A DNA stretch of 64,000 nucleotides from Halichoerus grypus (GCF_964656455.1 NC_135718.1:149774762-149838761); one strand, 5' to 3'. Numbered from the stretch's first letter, positions 22,201 to 34,680 are shown. A program made the numbers and translations. The notes: a model not told the origin generated them from the letters alone.

Positions 22201-23370
22201 ACATACGATAAAGAGCACTTTTTATTTGCCAAAGATCAGGGAGGCAAGAAGAAGAGACTGTAATGGTGGAGGATAATAATAAGGAATGACTAAGCTCCGT
22301 CCTAACAAAGAACTAGGTTTGTTAAGGATTGTCCAGAGGACCTTGAACAAATACAAGAGGAATCAGGTTACAGAAAAGGAAATGGTCCAGGACAGGGACA
22401 GAAGGGGTTGCAGGCAAAGGTCTCTCTGGGACACGGAGAAATGCTTTAGAAAACAAAAGACAGACTCTGCCAAACCTGGCCTAAAACCTGAACTTCATAA
22501 ATAACACTGTTTGCCTCCCAGTCTGAGATGCCAACAAAGCACAGCAAGTGTTTGGATTTGTCTGATGAAAGACTTAAGGAGAAACTGATATTTTAAGTAA
22601 AGATTTTTGTGGAGAGGTGGAAAAGATTCGCCTTATATACCACAGAGTTAAACAAACCCATTTAGATGTCCTTGTTAGTGGTCTACCTCATCCTTGGAGT
22701 TTTGGGAGGTTCAGAGAAGAGAACACTAGGGAGGGGATGAGGCCAAAAGCCAGCCGGCATGGGCCAGAAGGCAGCCACTGGGGCAGAGGGAAACGCTGCA
22801 ACAGGTGCTGAGCCAGGACCCTCATCTACAAAGGAGCCTTCCACCAGAGGCTCACCAGTCATGAGCCACAAGGTTCCTGGAGCATGAACAGCAGGGGCAA
22901 GGGCAGCGGGGGTGAAGGCCAACCAGATGACCGGCCATCTCAGTTTGCCTAGAGCGGTCCTGGTTTTAGCACTGAAAATTCCACATCAGAGGAATCCCCA
23001 GTGCTGGGCAAACCCTGTCCCTGTCCTGGTTGGTCACCCCAAGTGCAACTGTCCCCTACCCTGTTCTGCCTAGCAAGATGGGAGTACTAGAGGTGCCAGG
23101 AGCCTTACCAGCCAAGCACACCACCTCTCCTACAGGAGGGCCTTCTTAATGCCTCAGCTCCTGGGGAAAGGTAAAGAAAAGGAAGAAATAGGAGCGAGCA
23201 AGACCAGCCCCTTGGGATGTCTTGCAGGCACCAGCTTGCCAATTACCGGGATGCCCCCTGAAAAGTGGCACTCAGCCACACCAGCTTCTTCCTCCGTCAT
23301 CTGCCCCGGATGGGGGGTGGGGAGGGGGCAAATGAACAAAGTAAAATGCTATTCAAGGACATAGCAATTA
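22201..23370. other. Intron sequence without recognised repeats
   Basis: No repeat family or splice-bounded coding frame recognised. A G-rich tract, GGATGGGGGGTGGGGAGGGGG, lies near 23310-23330 and could form a quadruplex. Confidence 0.45.
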
Positions 23371-23525
23371 GGGGCGCCTGGGTGGCTCAGGTCATGATCT
23401 CACGGTCCTGGGATGGAGCCCCACACCGGGCTCCCTGCTCAGTATGGAGTCTGCTTGTCTCCCTCTCCCTCTGCCCCTCCCCACCACTTATGCTCTCAAA
23501 TAAATAAAATCTTTTAAAAAATTTT
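23371..23525 (+). mobile_element. SINEC with internal deletion
   Basis: The head GGGGCGCCTGGGTGGCTCAG joins directly to GTCATGATCTC. The usual roughly 27 bases between the two GGCTCAG words are missing, as if removed by recombination between them. Imperfect flanks AGGACATAGCAATTA and AGAACATAGCAGTTA look like an aged duplication. Confidence 0.92.
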
Positions 23526-24179
23526 TAACGAAAAGAACATAGCAGTTAATAACCACATTAATATCAATGTGTGTATTTCTGTACAAATTCCAAGAACTGT
23601 AAACCCTTCACCCATTACCACAGTCTTATCCTGTTGGGCCACTTTTCCCACATATACAAAACCAAACCAAAGGAAAACCACGGTTCCATCATCACCACTG
23701 TCCCACTAACCTCTCTGGGCTTCAGCCTCCCTAAACAGGAGTAAGAATACCTGTTCTTCCCACTCTCAGTAGGAACAGAGTGTGTATGAGGCTCAATGGA
23801 GTGATCGATATGAACAGATTCTGAAAAGCAGAAAGTCCTACAAGAGCAAGAGGTGGTACTGTTAAAATACGGTGGAAGTGTGGCACCAGGTCCCCGCCTG
23901 CTAGGATGAGGAGCAGGAGGTACATCAGAGGGAGAAGGTAGGGTAGAGCCAAACCAAAGCATCAGACTTTCTGGGCTGGGGGCCACAGACTCTACCTTTC
24001 TAGAGCCCTACCTGCTCCCAGGATGCAGAGCAATGTGCTCTCATTGGGGGACCACCTTCAGACACCATCTCTCTCCCAGAAAGGGAGAGACAGAGGCAGT
24101 TCTTAAGATGCCATGGCCTAGGATTGCAACCATAAAGCATCTCCAGACTGTTAGCACTATTGGTTTCCACTATGGGAGA

Positions 24180-24365
24180 ACTCAGAGGCAGCGTGGTAGA
24201 GTGGAAAGGGTCTACATCTCAACATCATCACATACGGACTGTGGGATCTCTAGAGTTACTCACCCTCACGGAGTGAGCCTCAATTTCATCATCTGACAAT
24301 GGAGACAATACCTAAGTGAAGGCTCAGATATGAAAATTAAATGACTTATGTACAGCGCGGAGAGC
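24180..24365 (+). repeat. MIR
   Basis: GAGGCAGCGTGGTAGAGTGGAAA, GCCTCAATTTCATCATCTGAC, AATGGAGACAATACC and AATGACTTATGTACAGCGCGG give nearly full-length MIR order. Confidence 0.88.
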
Positions 24366-24924
24366 ACCCCGTCACATGGAAAGTCTTCCATCAAGAGCTC
24401 TGATGGCAAAGGAAACGCTCAAGACACCCTGGATTCCCTTCCCTCCTTAGGCTCACTGCCCTGCTGCCCCAGCATGATCAGCCCAGAAGTGCTGGGCACG
24501 CAGAACACCCTCAGGGACTGTCGGAGGATTCACTAACGGGCTGTGAAGGTCCACTAGTCTATTCAGTTGATAATTTTCCTTCTGGAAGGACACAGAGCCT
24601 TTACCACAGGTTTATGGGACTTGGTGAAATGTGGCAAAAACCACAAGACCAATCAATATCCGTGTTCTTGCCTTACTGAAAACACACAGCTTGATGGCAT
24701 TATCCAACCCCCGTAAGAAGATCTTGTGAGTTCTGGCCAATTAAATGTGAATAGAAGTGATGTGCACCCCCACCAAACCTGGTTATTAAGAAAAGTCTCC
24801 CACAGGACATCCTTGTTGTCTTTCCCATTCAAGGAGGGTAAACAAGGTGGAAAGAGTCTGGGTCTGCATGCAACTAAGGACTGTGCAGTGAGAAGTGAGA
24901 AATACTGACTGATAGAAACCACTG

Positions 24925-25425
24925 AGATTTTGGTGGGTGGTAGCCAGCCTCCAAGACAGCTCTAAATGACTCACCTCCTGGTATTCACACCCCTGTGTGG
25001 TTCCCTCCGTGTGTGAATAGGCTGATCTGAGTAACCAGTAAGAGGTGACAGAAATGACAGAGTATGAATTCTGGAGCTGGGTTTTTAAGACATTAAATGA
25101 AGACATTACCTCTCTCTCTCTCAATTCATTCGCTCTGGGGAAACTAACTGCCACATCATGAAGACACCCACACAGCTCTATGGGCAGGTCTGTGAGGAAA
25201 CAGTCAGCTCCAATTTGCTAGCCATGCAAGTACGCCATCTTGGAACTGGATTCTCCAGTCAAGTCTTCAGAGGACTGCAATCTCCTAAGAGACTTGGAGC
25301 AAGAGCCCCCCCAGCTAAGCTGCTCCTGGAAACTTGACCCACAGAAACTATGTGATGTAATAAATGATTATGGTTGTTTTAGGGCACTAAATTTTGAGGT
25401 GATTGGCAACTAATACACAATATAT
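24925..25425 (+). mobile_element. MLT1-like MaLR solo LTR
   Basis: GGTAGCCAGCCTCCAAGACA, CTCCTGGTATTCACACCC, AGCCATGCAAGTACGCCATC, GACCCACAGAAACTATGTGA, then GTTGTTTTAGGGCACTAA and the end GGCAACTAATACACA. These follow the order of mammalian MLT1-type LTRs. No coding part remains. Confidence 0.8.
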
Positions 25426-25429
25426 CTGT

Positions 25430-27160
25430 TGTTTTAGCTGAAGTTCTTTACCAAGTCAATACATTTTGTATCCAAAGGAACTGTCCAATGCATTCTACTA
25501 TTCCTTTGGGTTACAGGTAACGTTTAACGTGAGGGACAGATAGTGGGCACCCCCTCTTACACACTCTCTCTCACGGATATAGAGATGCTTACATACACAC
25601 TCCAAGCCAATCCACAGCTACTGTAACTTTCTTTCAGTTAAGGAGGGTATTCTGTCTGTGGATTCATGGATAGGGAGGAGCCTGAGCAACCCCAGGGAAA
25701 TGCCCAGTGTACGTCTCTAACACCATAGTAAAACACAATTATGTGTGTATGCACACGTGTGTGTGTATGTTAAGGCACAGGAGAGATGCCATCAGGTTTC
25801 TGATTAATGGGACAGCAGAATGGGAGGCAGGCAATGGAGTAGGATGAAGAATGGGTTTAGAAATCAAGCACAGAAAGAGCAGGAAAAGGTCCACACACAC
25901 TGACTTCAAGAAAACAGAGCTCTGAGATTTACCTCTAGTGCCCCCGAGTCCCTGGACCACTTCAGCTTTAAAGCAAAAAACAGCAACACACCATGTTGCT
26001 TCCAGACAGCACTCCTAGAGATGGTGGTGATGGGTACCATTAAATCAGATCAATAGCTACAAGAGCATCCAGAAACACATGCCAACCCAAATCCAGTTAA
26101 ACTGCATGCAAATAGCAAATCAATAGCATTGCAGAAGTGCAGAGGGACAGACAAATGGCTCTGGGGGGGGGGGCGGGTAGCAGGAGTGGCCCAGAATTTG
26201 AATGTATGGATCAGCGCGGCTGAGAGGCTGAAATCGACCAAGAGGAGAGAGAAGAATAGAAAATGTGGGGAGGTGGCCCCGCCGCAGGAGGCTCTTGCAA
26301 GTGCAAACCCTGCTGTGCCTCCTAATCGGGGGCAGGGAGGTGGGGGGAGCATCCACACAGGACAAAGTCAGAGAAGCAGAGGAAGACGGCGCTCCAACTT
26401 TCAGCTCCCACCTGTGTCACCAGAACCAAGGCCCCTGAGGACTCAGAGTAGGACAGAGACTCAGAGGCCAAGTCCCAAGATGACCAGAATCTCAGAATCC
26501 TTGTACACTTTTGCATGAGTCACCCATCCTCCCACAGAAGCTCAGAGCTGCTGCCCTGTGGCCTGCACCCTGGTTGGCCTGACGCAATCGCCTCTTCCAA
26601 AAGTCCCAGAGTGTCATCATGCCAGAAAGGCCAAGAGGCACTTCTCTGTCTCCTCAAAGGCAGCTCCCTTCACGCCAGCTGAGAAGCAATTAAAGATAAA
26701 GACACGAAACACAACCCTCTTACTACGGTTCTTCCACCAACTGGTCTCCTGAAGTTTGGCAAGCCACCTGACATCAGATTTCCCACCAGGAAAAGGTAAG
26801 GCATTACCCACCTCTGCAGCATGGGAGGGGGCCAGGAATGTATCCAGAAGGAGTGGGAAAACGAGCGCACAAGCCCAGCGTGTCATACCAGGAAAACAGA
26901 ATCTGAGGTTCTAGTTTGACATTTTTTTTTCAAAATCTGCTGTTGATTCTGCTTTGCAACAGGATATAGTAATTTACAAGACTGAAGCTCCATAAGGAAA
27001 AGCACACAATCTTGCATTCCTTTTTGTATCCAGCCCAGAATTAGAAGAGGTTAGATAAAAGAGTAAGGGAGGTAGGGATAGTGAGATCATGAGCCCAGAT
27101 TTCTATAATTAAATACTTGGTTGAATCAACACAATTTTTTAAAATATTAAGTGAAGGATC
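25430..27160. other. Intron sequence without recognised repeats
   Basis: Mostly unique-looking. Contains an alternating TGTGTATGCACACGTGTGTG stretch near 25743-25768 (possible Z-DNA) and a run of about ten G at 26162. The longest frame here, about 129 codons at 26129-26518, resembles no protein and is overlapped by frames on the other strand, so I do not call it. Confidence 0.45.
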
Positions 27161-27164
27161 CCCA

Positions 27165-27480
27165 TCTGGTAGGCTTTGCACGTGCTATTTTCCAGCCCTG
27201 AAATCCCTTCTTCTCCATTAAATCTCTTCAAATTCCACCATCTTCAAGATGCAGGTCAATCTCATTTTCTTCCCTACACAACATTCTCCAACCCCTCCAG
27301 CCCACAGCAGAATGTCCACCTCTGAAGATCTGGAGCATTTGTTGGGACCGATCTGGACAGTACTAACCTGGGTTGTTTTAATGTTTTCACTTGCTCATAT
27401 AACAGTTTTCACTAGATTCCCTAAAATCTTAGGATCCTAGATTGCATTACGTACCTAAATCATGTCCCCTACAACACTTA
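27165..27480 (+). repeat. L2 fragment
   Basis: TTTGCACGTGCTATTTTCCA, CATTAAATCTCTTCAAATTCC and CTTGCTCATATAACAG fit L2 body order. Confidence 0.5.
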
Positions 27481-28860
27481 ATCACATATACACAGGGAGA
27501 CAAATACAGAAGGTTTTGAATTTGAAAAGCGTTTGGAGTTCCCACTTCAAAAGTCAATTCACAATATTCCATTGCCTGGACCAATTTAAGTGACACGGAC
27601 AAATCAAAGGACATGCCGTCCACCACATGCACCAAGTTCATTTAGGACGAGGCCTTTGGTGTTCTAGAAAGCAGGTCTGTTCGTCACTGCTGCTCTTGAA
27701 ATTCAGTTACCCTTCCCTGAGTCTCCACAAAGGTCAAAAGTGTCCCAGCCATCCTCCTGCTTTGAGGCAGATCCCCAGATGGTGACAGTAATTGCCAAGT
27801 TACAAAGCAAACTTGGGTCTGCCCCCTCCCTGCACAGACCTGGCTCTCCCCCGGGAGATGTCAAAGGCTTCCGCTTCTCAGAGTCCGAAGTAAATGCCAG
27901 TTCTGCAGCTAGAACAGGTGTCCCCCTCTCAAGATCACATCCACAAATTCAGGACATTTGTACCAACTGTTCCTGTCCTCCAGTACTGGACATCTTCCAG
28001 AATGAGAAAGAAATTCATCTTCCCACGATTCCAAGAGCCTGTCTCCCCCCGCCCCCTTGCAATCTATAAAAGTCAAAAGCCTTTGCAGATACTCAGCATG
28101 CACACTGTCCTTGAGGAGCCTGCAGCCCGACATGATCCAGACAGTCCTTCCTCCATCCCCTAGCCAGCCGCCGTGACCACGCAGGACAGAAAAACTTGAA
28201 GATGGCACGCCAATCTTCAAAGCACCAAGAGGATGCATAAAGGACAGCCGTGTGCTTCAGCAAGACAAAGTGCTAAGGTCACTGCCGCGATGAGGTTCTA
28301 TCTACGAAACACAGCAGCGGTGCAAAAGGCCAAAACCTAAGTCAAGCAGGTCGGGTCAGACGTCTGCACTGCAGAATCACAGCTTGAAGGATGAACAGTG
28401 CTTGTCCCGTGGAGACAGTGGAAGGCCGTTCCTGATGGGCACCAACACGCACACACACAGTCCACATGGCCCGTGGGCGCTGCACGCCCTTGAACCCCGA
28501 GACAGAGGGATTGGCGCCCACTTTGTTCAGATTTACATGGCAGCTTCGTGGAGGATGGACTGGAGGGGGCAAGAGGACAGACCAGTAAGAGAGAAGGACC
28601 AGAATCAGGGCAGGATGAGGGGGTATCCGAGAGGCAGTGGGGACAGGCCTGGGAAACTTAGATGTGGCCATTAGGGAAGGAGGGAAGGAGGGAGGCCGAT
28701 CCAGGAGGATTTCCAGGATCCCTCTAATCGAATTCATCTTCACTGTTCACCCTCTCCCCACGGCCCTCCGCTCACACCACTACAGCTTTGTTTTGAGATA
28801 CATTATCCATTATACCTGTGCTCGCTTGGACTCACTCCTCAGATTTGTGTAATTGAGCAT
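27480..28860. other. Intron sequence without recognised repeats
   Basis: Unique-looking. It includes a GGAAGGAGGGAAGGAGGGAGG purine run near 28677-28697. Overlapping short frames on both strands have no recognisable protein. Confidence 0.45.
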
Positions 28861-29029
28861 AAATGTAGTATTGATGGTGGTGTCAGCTGCATTTTATCCC
28901 ATTTAATTCCTACGGTGTCCTTTGGAGCCGAATTCATTTTCTCTCCCTTTCAGAATACGTTTCAGTTTTGTGACAATGTCTTCTCTTCCTTCCTTCCTCC
29001 CTGCCCAGCTCACTTTGCATAAAGTTGGT

Positions 29030-29105
29030 GGGGGCAGGAACTAGATCGGCTTCTATGTTCTACTTCATGCCAAGTAGGTTCTTGGCACTCAGTGAATGCT
29101 GGTTA
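29030..29105 (+). repeat. L2 3' end fragment
   Basis: GGGGGCAGGAACTAGATCGG, TCTTGGCACTCAGTGAATGC resemble the L2 terminus. Confidence 0.45.
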
Positions 29106-29560
29106 CTTCTACCAACCACAGAAATAATAACAACAATCTATAAATACCTTGGCTTCCCGCAGTTAAGAGGAATTAACCACACTGCAATTAAGGAAAGGCT
29201 GGAGAAAACATTTAGTTAGCAACTTCTCAATGCAGACAACAAGATTAAGGCAATAAATACCAGTTCCAGCATATTTCTTTGGTGGAGTTTTATATAACAG
29301 TCCAATAAAATGTGAAAGACCACCCAATGCCACAGCAGAATGCTAACAACATGAGTCACCCGACGGCTAACACTGAAGAGATTGATCACATAAAAGAGAA
29401 TAATAAACATCAGTAATTTATACTGCTGTCAGATTATAAAAAGGAGAGATTGTTCTAAAATCTCATTCACATAAAATATCACTTTTAGAACAATCGAACA
29501 AGATAGCATGACCTCATTTATAGATTCTAGGGAAAACTATAAATGGTCTCTGGGTTCAGA
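29100..29560. promoter_or_regulatory. AT-rich repeat-free block, candidate conserved element
   Basis: About 450 bases, AT-rich, almost without CpG and without a recognised repeat, inside the SINE-free tract. It contains GAGGAATTAACCAC, GCAATTAAGG, AACATGAGTCACC and, at its end, a perfect 13-bp inverted repeat with SOX-like ATTGTT/AACAAT cores. Confidence 0.35.
29448..29495. repeat. Perfect 13-bp inverted repeat with SOX-like cores
   Basis: GATTGTTCTAAAA at 29448-29460 and TTTTAGAACAATC at 29483-29495 are exact reverse complements with a 22-base spacer. Each arm contains ATTGTT/AACAAT, the core bound by SOX HMG domains. Confidence 0.8.
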
Positions 29561-30870
29561 CACAATGGTAGCCAAGAGGAGTATGAAATCTACTAGAGTT
29601 GGTTCTATCGAGAATAGATTAAGACAGGTAAGGGATCAACTATTTGATGGGATTGAAAAGTCTCCTGTGGCGAGTTCGGGAAGTATAACCAAATGCTAGG
29701 TATCTAATAAAACGATGACTTGCCTTTGCTGTTAAAGAGTTTAATTCAAAACGTCTAAGCTTAAACACCGAGAACATAGACAAATTCAGTGGACTCACAT
29801 AACAAGCACACACCTGGAGAGTATTTTAGGCGAATGGCTGCTAGAAAGTGAACACGGGTGGAACCAAAGCAATGGACCCAGAAATCCCAGCCAATGTGTG
29901 ACATCATGACATTCCATCAGTACTATCGCTGGATCTCGAGGACGCCAAAGTTTCAGTTGGGTGCCAAGTCAAGAGATCACAAAGGACAAGACAAAACACC
30001 GAGCAAACAAGGAAACCCGGGCACAGAGATCTCTAGTTTCAGAAGATAGATCTCTGCCCCATCATGGCACCCAGAGCACTGGGTATACCCGGGGTAAGTG
30101 GGGTAAACTGAAGGGGTCTGGAGCCCAGGAGAGGCCGCTTACAGCCCACAGGGCTGAGGGAACCAATATGGAGACACAGGAATTAGGTCCTCATCAGCAT
30201 ATTTTACACTAATGTCAGTTTCAGAACACAGTTACCACCACTTTCCGTATTACTTTAATGAGCTGAGATTGCAGCGAACATTTATTAAGTGCTATTATTA
30301 AATCATAGTCATCCCATTATTCCCATGATCTCCCATCATCAGGTAATTCTGTCCGAAGGTAATGCTCCACGTTCCACCTCACCTGAAGCTCAGGCAGGAA
30401 TCTAGGGTTTTTCCTTGACTGACTACTCCTCTCTACACCAAAGCCATTTCTCGTTTGATCTGACCAAGTTGGAGAGAAAGTGATCGTACACAGTAGCATT
30501 GCTTTGCATCCATGTACCTAATCTCCCCAGACATAAATCTCCTATCATGAGTTCCCATGGATCCCCTTGTCGGGGGAGGCATATGTGACTTGCACCCTCT
30601 CCAAATGCTTCACCTCCCAAAGTCTGAGGACGCCCTCACTTTCTGCTTGAAGGAGTACTGTTTGATGTAATACACCCAGTACTTGGCTGAGTCAGGTGGC
30701 CATGACCTCCTCCCCTCCCAGGGACTCGGTCTTGACATTTCCCACCACCCTCCGCCGTGAGGAGAAGGTTTTGGCACACCTTTTCATGCACATCCTGGGG
30801 TCAGTGGGTCTAGGACACACACATGCCACTGCCACCAAACTAAATTTCTCGATAACCACGAAGGACTACA
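29560..30870. other. Intron sequence without recognised repeats
   Basis: No SINE, L1 or LTR recognised. No coding exon is evident. Confidence 0.45.
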
Positions 30871-31080
30871 TTATGCGGCTTACGGTTCTCAAAGTATTTT
30901 CACACATGATTTTATTGGATCCTGCTAATAATCCCACAGCACAAGCAGACAGTGTTGCTAGCTCTATTCCACAGGGGAGAAGCCTGGAGAAATGTAGACC
31001 CCTGCCCAAAGTTTCACAGCAGTGCAGGGACAGAAAGGCAGAGCTGCTGACCCCCCGTCTGGTGCTCTTTCTGCCTCTAA
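30870..31080 (+). repeat. MIR3-like
   Basis: CAAAGTATTTTCACACATGA, ATTCCACAGGGGAGAAGCC, CCAAAGTTTCACAGCAGTGC and GGTGCTCTTTCTGCC. Confidence 0.65.
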
Positions 31081-31289
31081 ATCACAATCAAGAAAAAAAA
31101 AAAAAGATGCCACCGGATAACCCTGGAGCCCAGAGAATTGTCCAAGAGGCCTACAAAAAAGGCTGTTTCTGCTGAGCTTGGACAGCAACTAAATTGAATC
31201 ACCTCTGAACACTTTCCAACCTCCCAGGGAAACCTGCAAGGACATTGTACTTTGGGTCTGCCTGTTTACCAATCTAAATGAGAAGCCTC

Positions 31290-31530
31290 TTTCCATGGGA
31301 AATCACAAACTTAACTGTTCCTGGCCCATCTATCTCAACCGCTAATATAATGAAGACACTTATAGCTGTGTTCCCCCGTCTGTCCTGTCACTTGTCATGG
31401 AATCAGCTCTAATGAGATCCTTTGCTTATATATCTGCTCCCCACTGAGTCGAGAAATCCCAAGACCAAAGCCCTCATGAATCCCCACACCTAGCACCTAG
31501 TATAAACAGGCATCCAAGTGTTCAAATACA
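31290..31530 (+). repeat. L2 3' end
   Basis: CTGTCACTTGTCATGGAATC, TTATATATCTGCTCCCCACTG, CACACCTAGCACCTAGTAT and GGCATCCAAGTGTTCAAATAC. Confidence 0.6.
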
Positions 31531-31734
31531 AAATGTTCCCTAAGTCCTGAAGGGACACCCTTCCCACTACATTCACTGACCCACACCCATAGAAATCTAA
31601 GGGAAACTCCTCTGGCCTTGGAAAACGGTAAGACAACAGGAAAGTGTTTCTGCTTCACTCACAACCGAGTCTTTTTCCAAATCCATTCCCCTAAGTCTCA
31701 GTTTTCTCTTTTCTGTAGAAAGATGGAGAAGGAC

Positions 31735-31895
31735 TACATTTGTAGATGCTAAAAACCTGGTCTATCAGACCTACTTGAGCCCAATGAAAAAAAATTTTAA
31801 TCTGCTAGGCCTTGGGCGGGATCTGAGAATCCCTATTGTTTTGTAATTCCCCAGGTGATTCTGATGCTCACCCTCAACCAACAGGTATCATGGCG
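31735..31895. mobile_element. MER5-like hAT-Charlie DNA transposon fragment
   Basis: TAAAAACCTGGTCTATCAGACC, GGGCGGGATCTGAGAATCCC and CCCAGGTGATTCTGATGCTC match the MER5 family. It is a non-autonomous remnant without transposase. Confidence 0.6.
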
Positions 31896-32339
31896 CATGG
31901 CAGGCCCTATACAAGGTGCTGCTTTTACGTTAATAAACCAACGTGGCACCTGCCTGTAAAGCCAACTCACAGAGCCCGGTTTTAAGATTTGGGACTAGAT
32001 TATCCCTGCAAGGTCTCATTCTGCTCAATAGAGAGCGAGCTTCTGGAAAGGCCTGTTCCCTGTCTTGGATGTTGTACCCTGATGTAAACCACAGCAGAGA
32101 TGGCCTAATGCACTCGATGCTGTTCCTCCTATTCTTGGGCGGTGACAAAAACAGGGCTTTTTTCAGCAAGGGCCATGTGGATATTGCCTGAGAAATAGAG
32201 CAGAGCAGGTGAACACTCATCACCTGTAACCCAAAGCTGATAAACAGCTCTCAAATGGTAACAGGAAGTATCTACTAGATGTAAAGCACCACAGTCAATT
32301 CCGTAGGAGAAATAAAAACTCGTGCAATACCTATGTGTT

Positions 32340-32525
32340 ACTGAGCATTGTGGCCTCAAAAGTTAGGAAGACCTGGGTTCAAATCCCAGCTCTGCCTCTT
32401 ACAGGCTGAGAGAACCTGGACCAGTCGCTCAACCTCTCTGCACTTTTGTTTTTCTGATCTACAAAGTGGAGAAAATGCCACCTTCCTTCTAGGGTTATTT
32501 TTATTGCCAATATCAGAAATAGCTG
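32340..32525 (+). repeat. MIR
   Basis: GACCTGGGTTCAAATCCCAG is a well-kept tRNA-like B-box region; then CTCTGCCTCTTACAGGCTG, CAACCTCTCTGCACTTTTG and CTACAAAGTGGAGAAAATGCC. Confidence 0.88.
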
Positions 32526-32839
32526 CAGGCTCCTAGAACAGCTCAATCAACGGTCTACACGGCCAGACTAAATCCGGTGCTAAGATGTAGGAAGTTTAGC
32601 ACAGCATCTCCGCTACTGAAAGGCTTATATGCCACAACTCAGCTGACAAGTGTGTTCCTGACGGCGGGAGAGGTTCCTGACCTCAAGGGACTCAATTTAG
32701 ATGGGAAAAGTTAATACACACAAAACAAACCAGAGACCATACATGCATGACATGGTTTAGAGAGTTTGTGATGCAGCTGAACACAACACCTCCGTCAGGG
32801 CGGGAGAAACGGAGCAAGACGCAGCAGGGCTCTGGTGGC

Positions 32840-33210
32840 TAAAGAAGATTTGGATTTATTCATTTTGCAACACCCCGGGAGCGCCTGCTGTGGACCCAGC
32901 ACAGGCTTCCAAGAGACAGAACAGTTTAAGGACATGGGATCACCCGCCTCAAGGAGCTCACAGCCTCATGAAGACGGGCATTCATATCAGGAAGAGTTCT
33001 CCAAGGGCGGTACGAGCTGCTAACGAAGCCGAGATCAGGGGCAGCTTCCGGGGATGGAGCCTTTGAGCTGAGCCCTAGGAGGACAAATGGATAAACAGAA
33101 GTGGTAAGGCAGGACATTTCAGGCAGGGAAAGTGGGAGACAGGACACAGGAGACAGAGGTAGGAAAGCATAATGGTGTGTTTGTGGCAACGACAGGACAC
33201 TGAGCGGGCA
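32840..33210 (-). repeat. L2 fragment
   Basis: Reverse-complement L2: GGATTTATTCATTTTGCAAC, GCGCCTGCTGTGGACCCAGC, CAAGGAGCTCACAGCCTC and, further on, GACATTTCAGGCAGGGAAAG. Confidence 0.6.
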
Positions 33211-34010
33211 AGTGAGCGATAATAGCTGATTGAAAAGAACAAAAATGAGGTCAGATGACAAAGAGCCCACAGCTTACTCAATTAGAGGGAGGAGACCTAG
33301 AAAGAGTTATAGAAGGACCCCTGCAGGTGTGCCGCGGGCCAAAGGAGAGCGTGGAATTCTAAGAGACCAAGCACAGAGGCTAGAACGGTCCGACTCCATG
33401 CGGAGCCTGTCTACATAGGAGCTGTGAGCAGGTATGCACAGACACTAAGGGTTGAAAAGCTTAGAGGGGGACCCAAAACACCTGGGCATGAGCTGCGGGA
33501 ACAACCACAAATATCAGAACGTTTAGCACCTTCAAGTCCTCGTGCATCCCTGTGTGCAGATTAAAGCCTAAAAAATCGAGCCAGGGGTTATCGGAGCCAA
33601 AGGAGACTCTTCTGGGGAAAGAATCAATGGCTTCGTCAGGACCCATCCCTATGTGACTCAACAGCCATCCCGCCAAAGTAATCAGCTGACCGGGAAGTCC
33701 CAGGCTGACCTCACCAACCAGCAGCTGATCCCTGGTGGCTCAAGAATCTCCAATAATAAAAGGAAACAGGTTGAATGTGGAACAAATTTTTCCCTGTTTG
33801 TACAATTCGTATGCTACATTGTACTGGGGAAGTTACACTGTAAATAGCATATACTCCTATCTTTTTGGAAATGAAAGAAAAAGATAAAACAGGAAAATCG
33901 ACCCCTTTGAAAGAAAGATTAGAGATAAACTGCAGTTTGGAATACAAATTTTTTTTGAGGAGTCTTCATTCAGGGATATTGGAGAATGTTGAAGAAAATG
34001 ATCAATATTT
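33210..34010. other. Intron sequence without recognised repeats
   Basis: Nothing recognised beyond short A-rich runs. It borders the start of the SINE pile-up. Confidence 0.4.
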
Positions 34011-34026
34011 AAAATACCACTGAATA

Positions 34027-34220
34027 GGGGCACCTATTGGTGGCTCAGTCAGTTAAGCATCTGCCTTCGGCTCAGGTCCTGATCCCAGGGGCCTGGGATA
34101 GAGTCCCGCATCAGGCTCCCTGCTCATGGGGGAGTCTGCTTCTCCCTCTCCCTCTGCCCTTCCCCCCTGCTTGTGCTCTCTCTCTCGCTCTCTCAAATAA
34201 AAATCTTTAAATAAAAAAAT
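34027..34220 (+). mobile_element. SINEC with 16-bp duplication
   Basis: AAAATACCACTGAATA at 34011-34026 is repeated at 34221-34236. The head GGGGCACCTATTGGTGGCTC has a small insertion. Antisense to NOS1AP. Confidence 0.96.
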
Positions 34221-34481
34221 AAAATACCACTGAATATTTCATTCTAATATGATGAACTTTTTGTAACTAAGCACAAGGAATGAACACTCCGTGATTAGAA
34301 TGGCACCACAGGATAATAGATTGTTGAGTGAACTAAAATCAAACAATTCAACTGAATATGTGCCCAAAAGACAATGCAAAATACAAGTACCTAAAAACCC
34401 CAAGTGTATATGGAAATGAAGTATACAGTAGAGACAATATTACTATTCCGTGGTAGGGGGAGATTTACTTAACAGTGCTGG

Positions 34482-34680
34482 CGGGCACCTGGGTGGCTCA
34501 GTCATTAAGCATCTGCCTTGGGCTCGGGTCATGATCCCAGGGTCCTGGAATCAAGCCCTACATCGGGCTCCCTGCTCAGCGGGAAGCCTGTTTCTCCCTC
34601 TCCCACTCTCCCCTGCTTGTGTTCCCTCTCTCGCTGTATTTCTGTCAAATAAATAAATAAAAAATCTTTAAAAAAAAAAA
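34482..34680 (+). mobile_element. SINEC
   Basis: Flanked by AGTGCTGG at 34474-34481 and 34683-34690. Full structure from GGGCACCTGGGTGGCTCAG to an AAATAAATAAATAAA tail. Confidence 0.94.
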
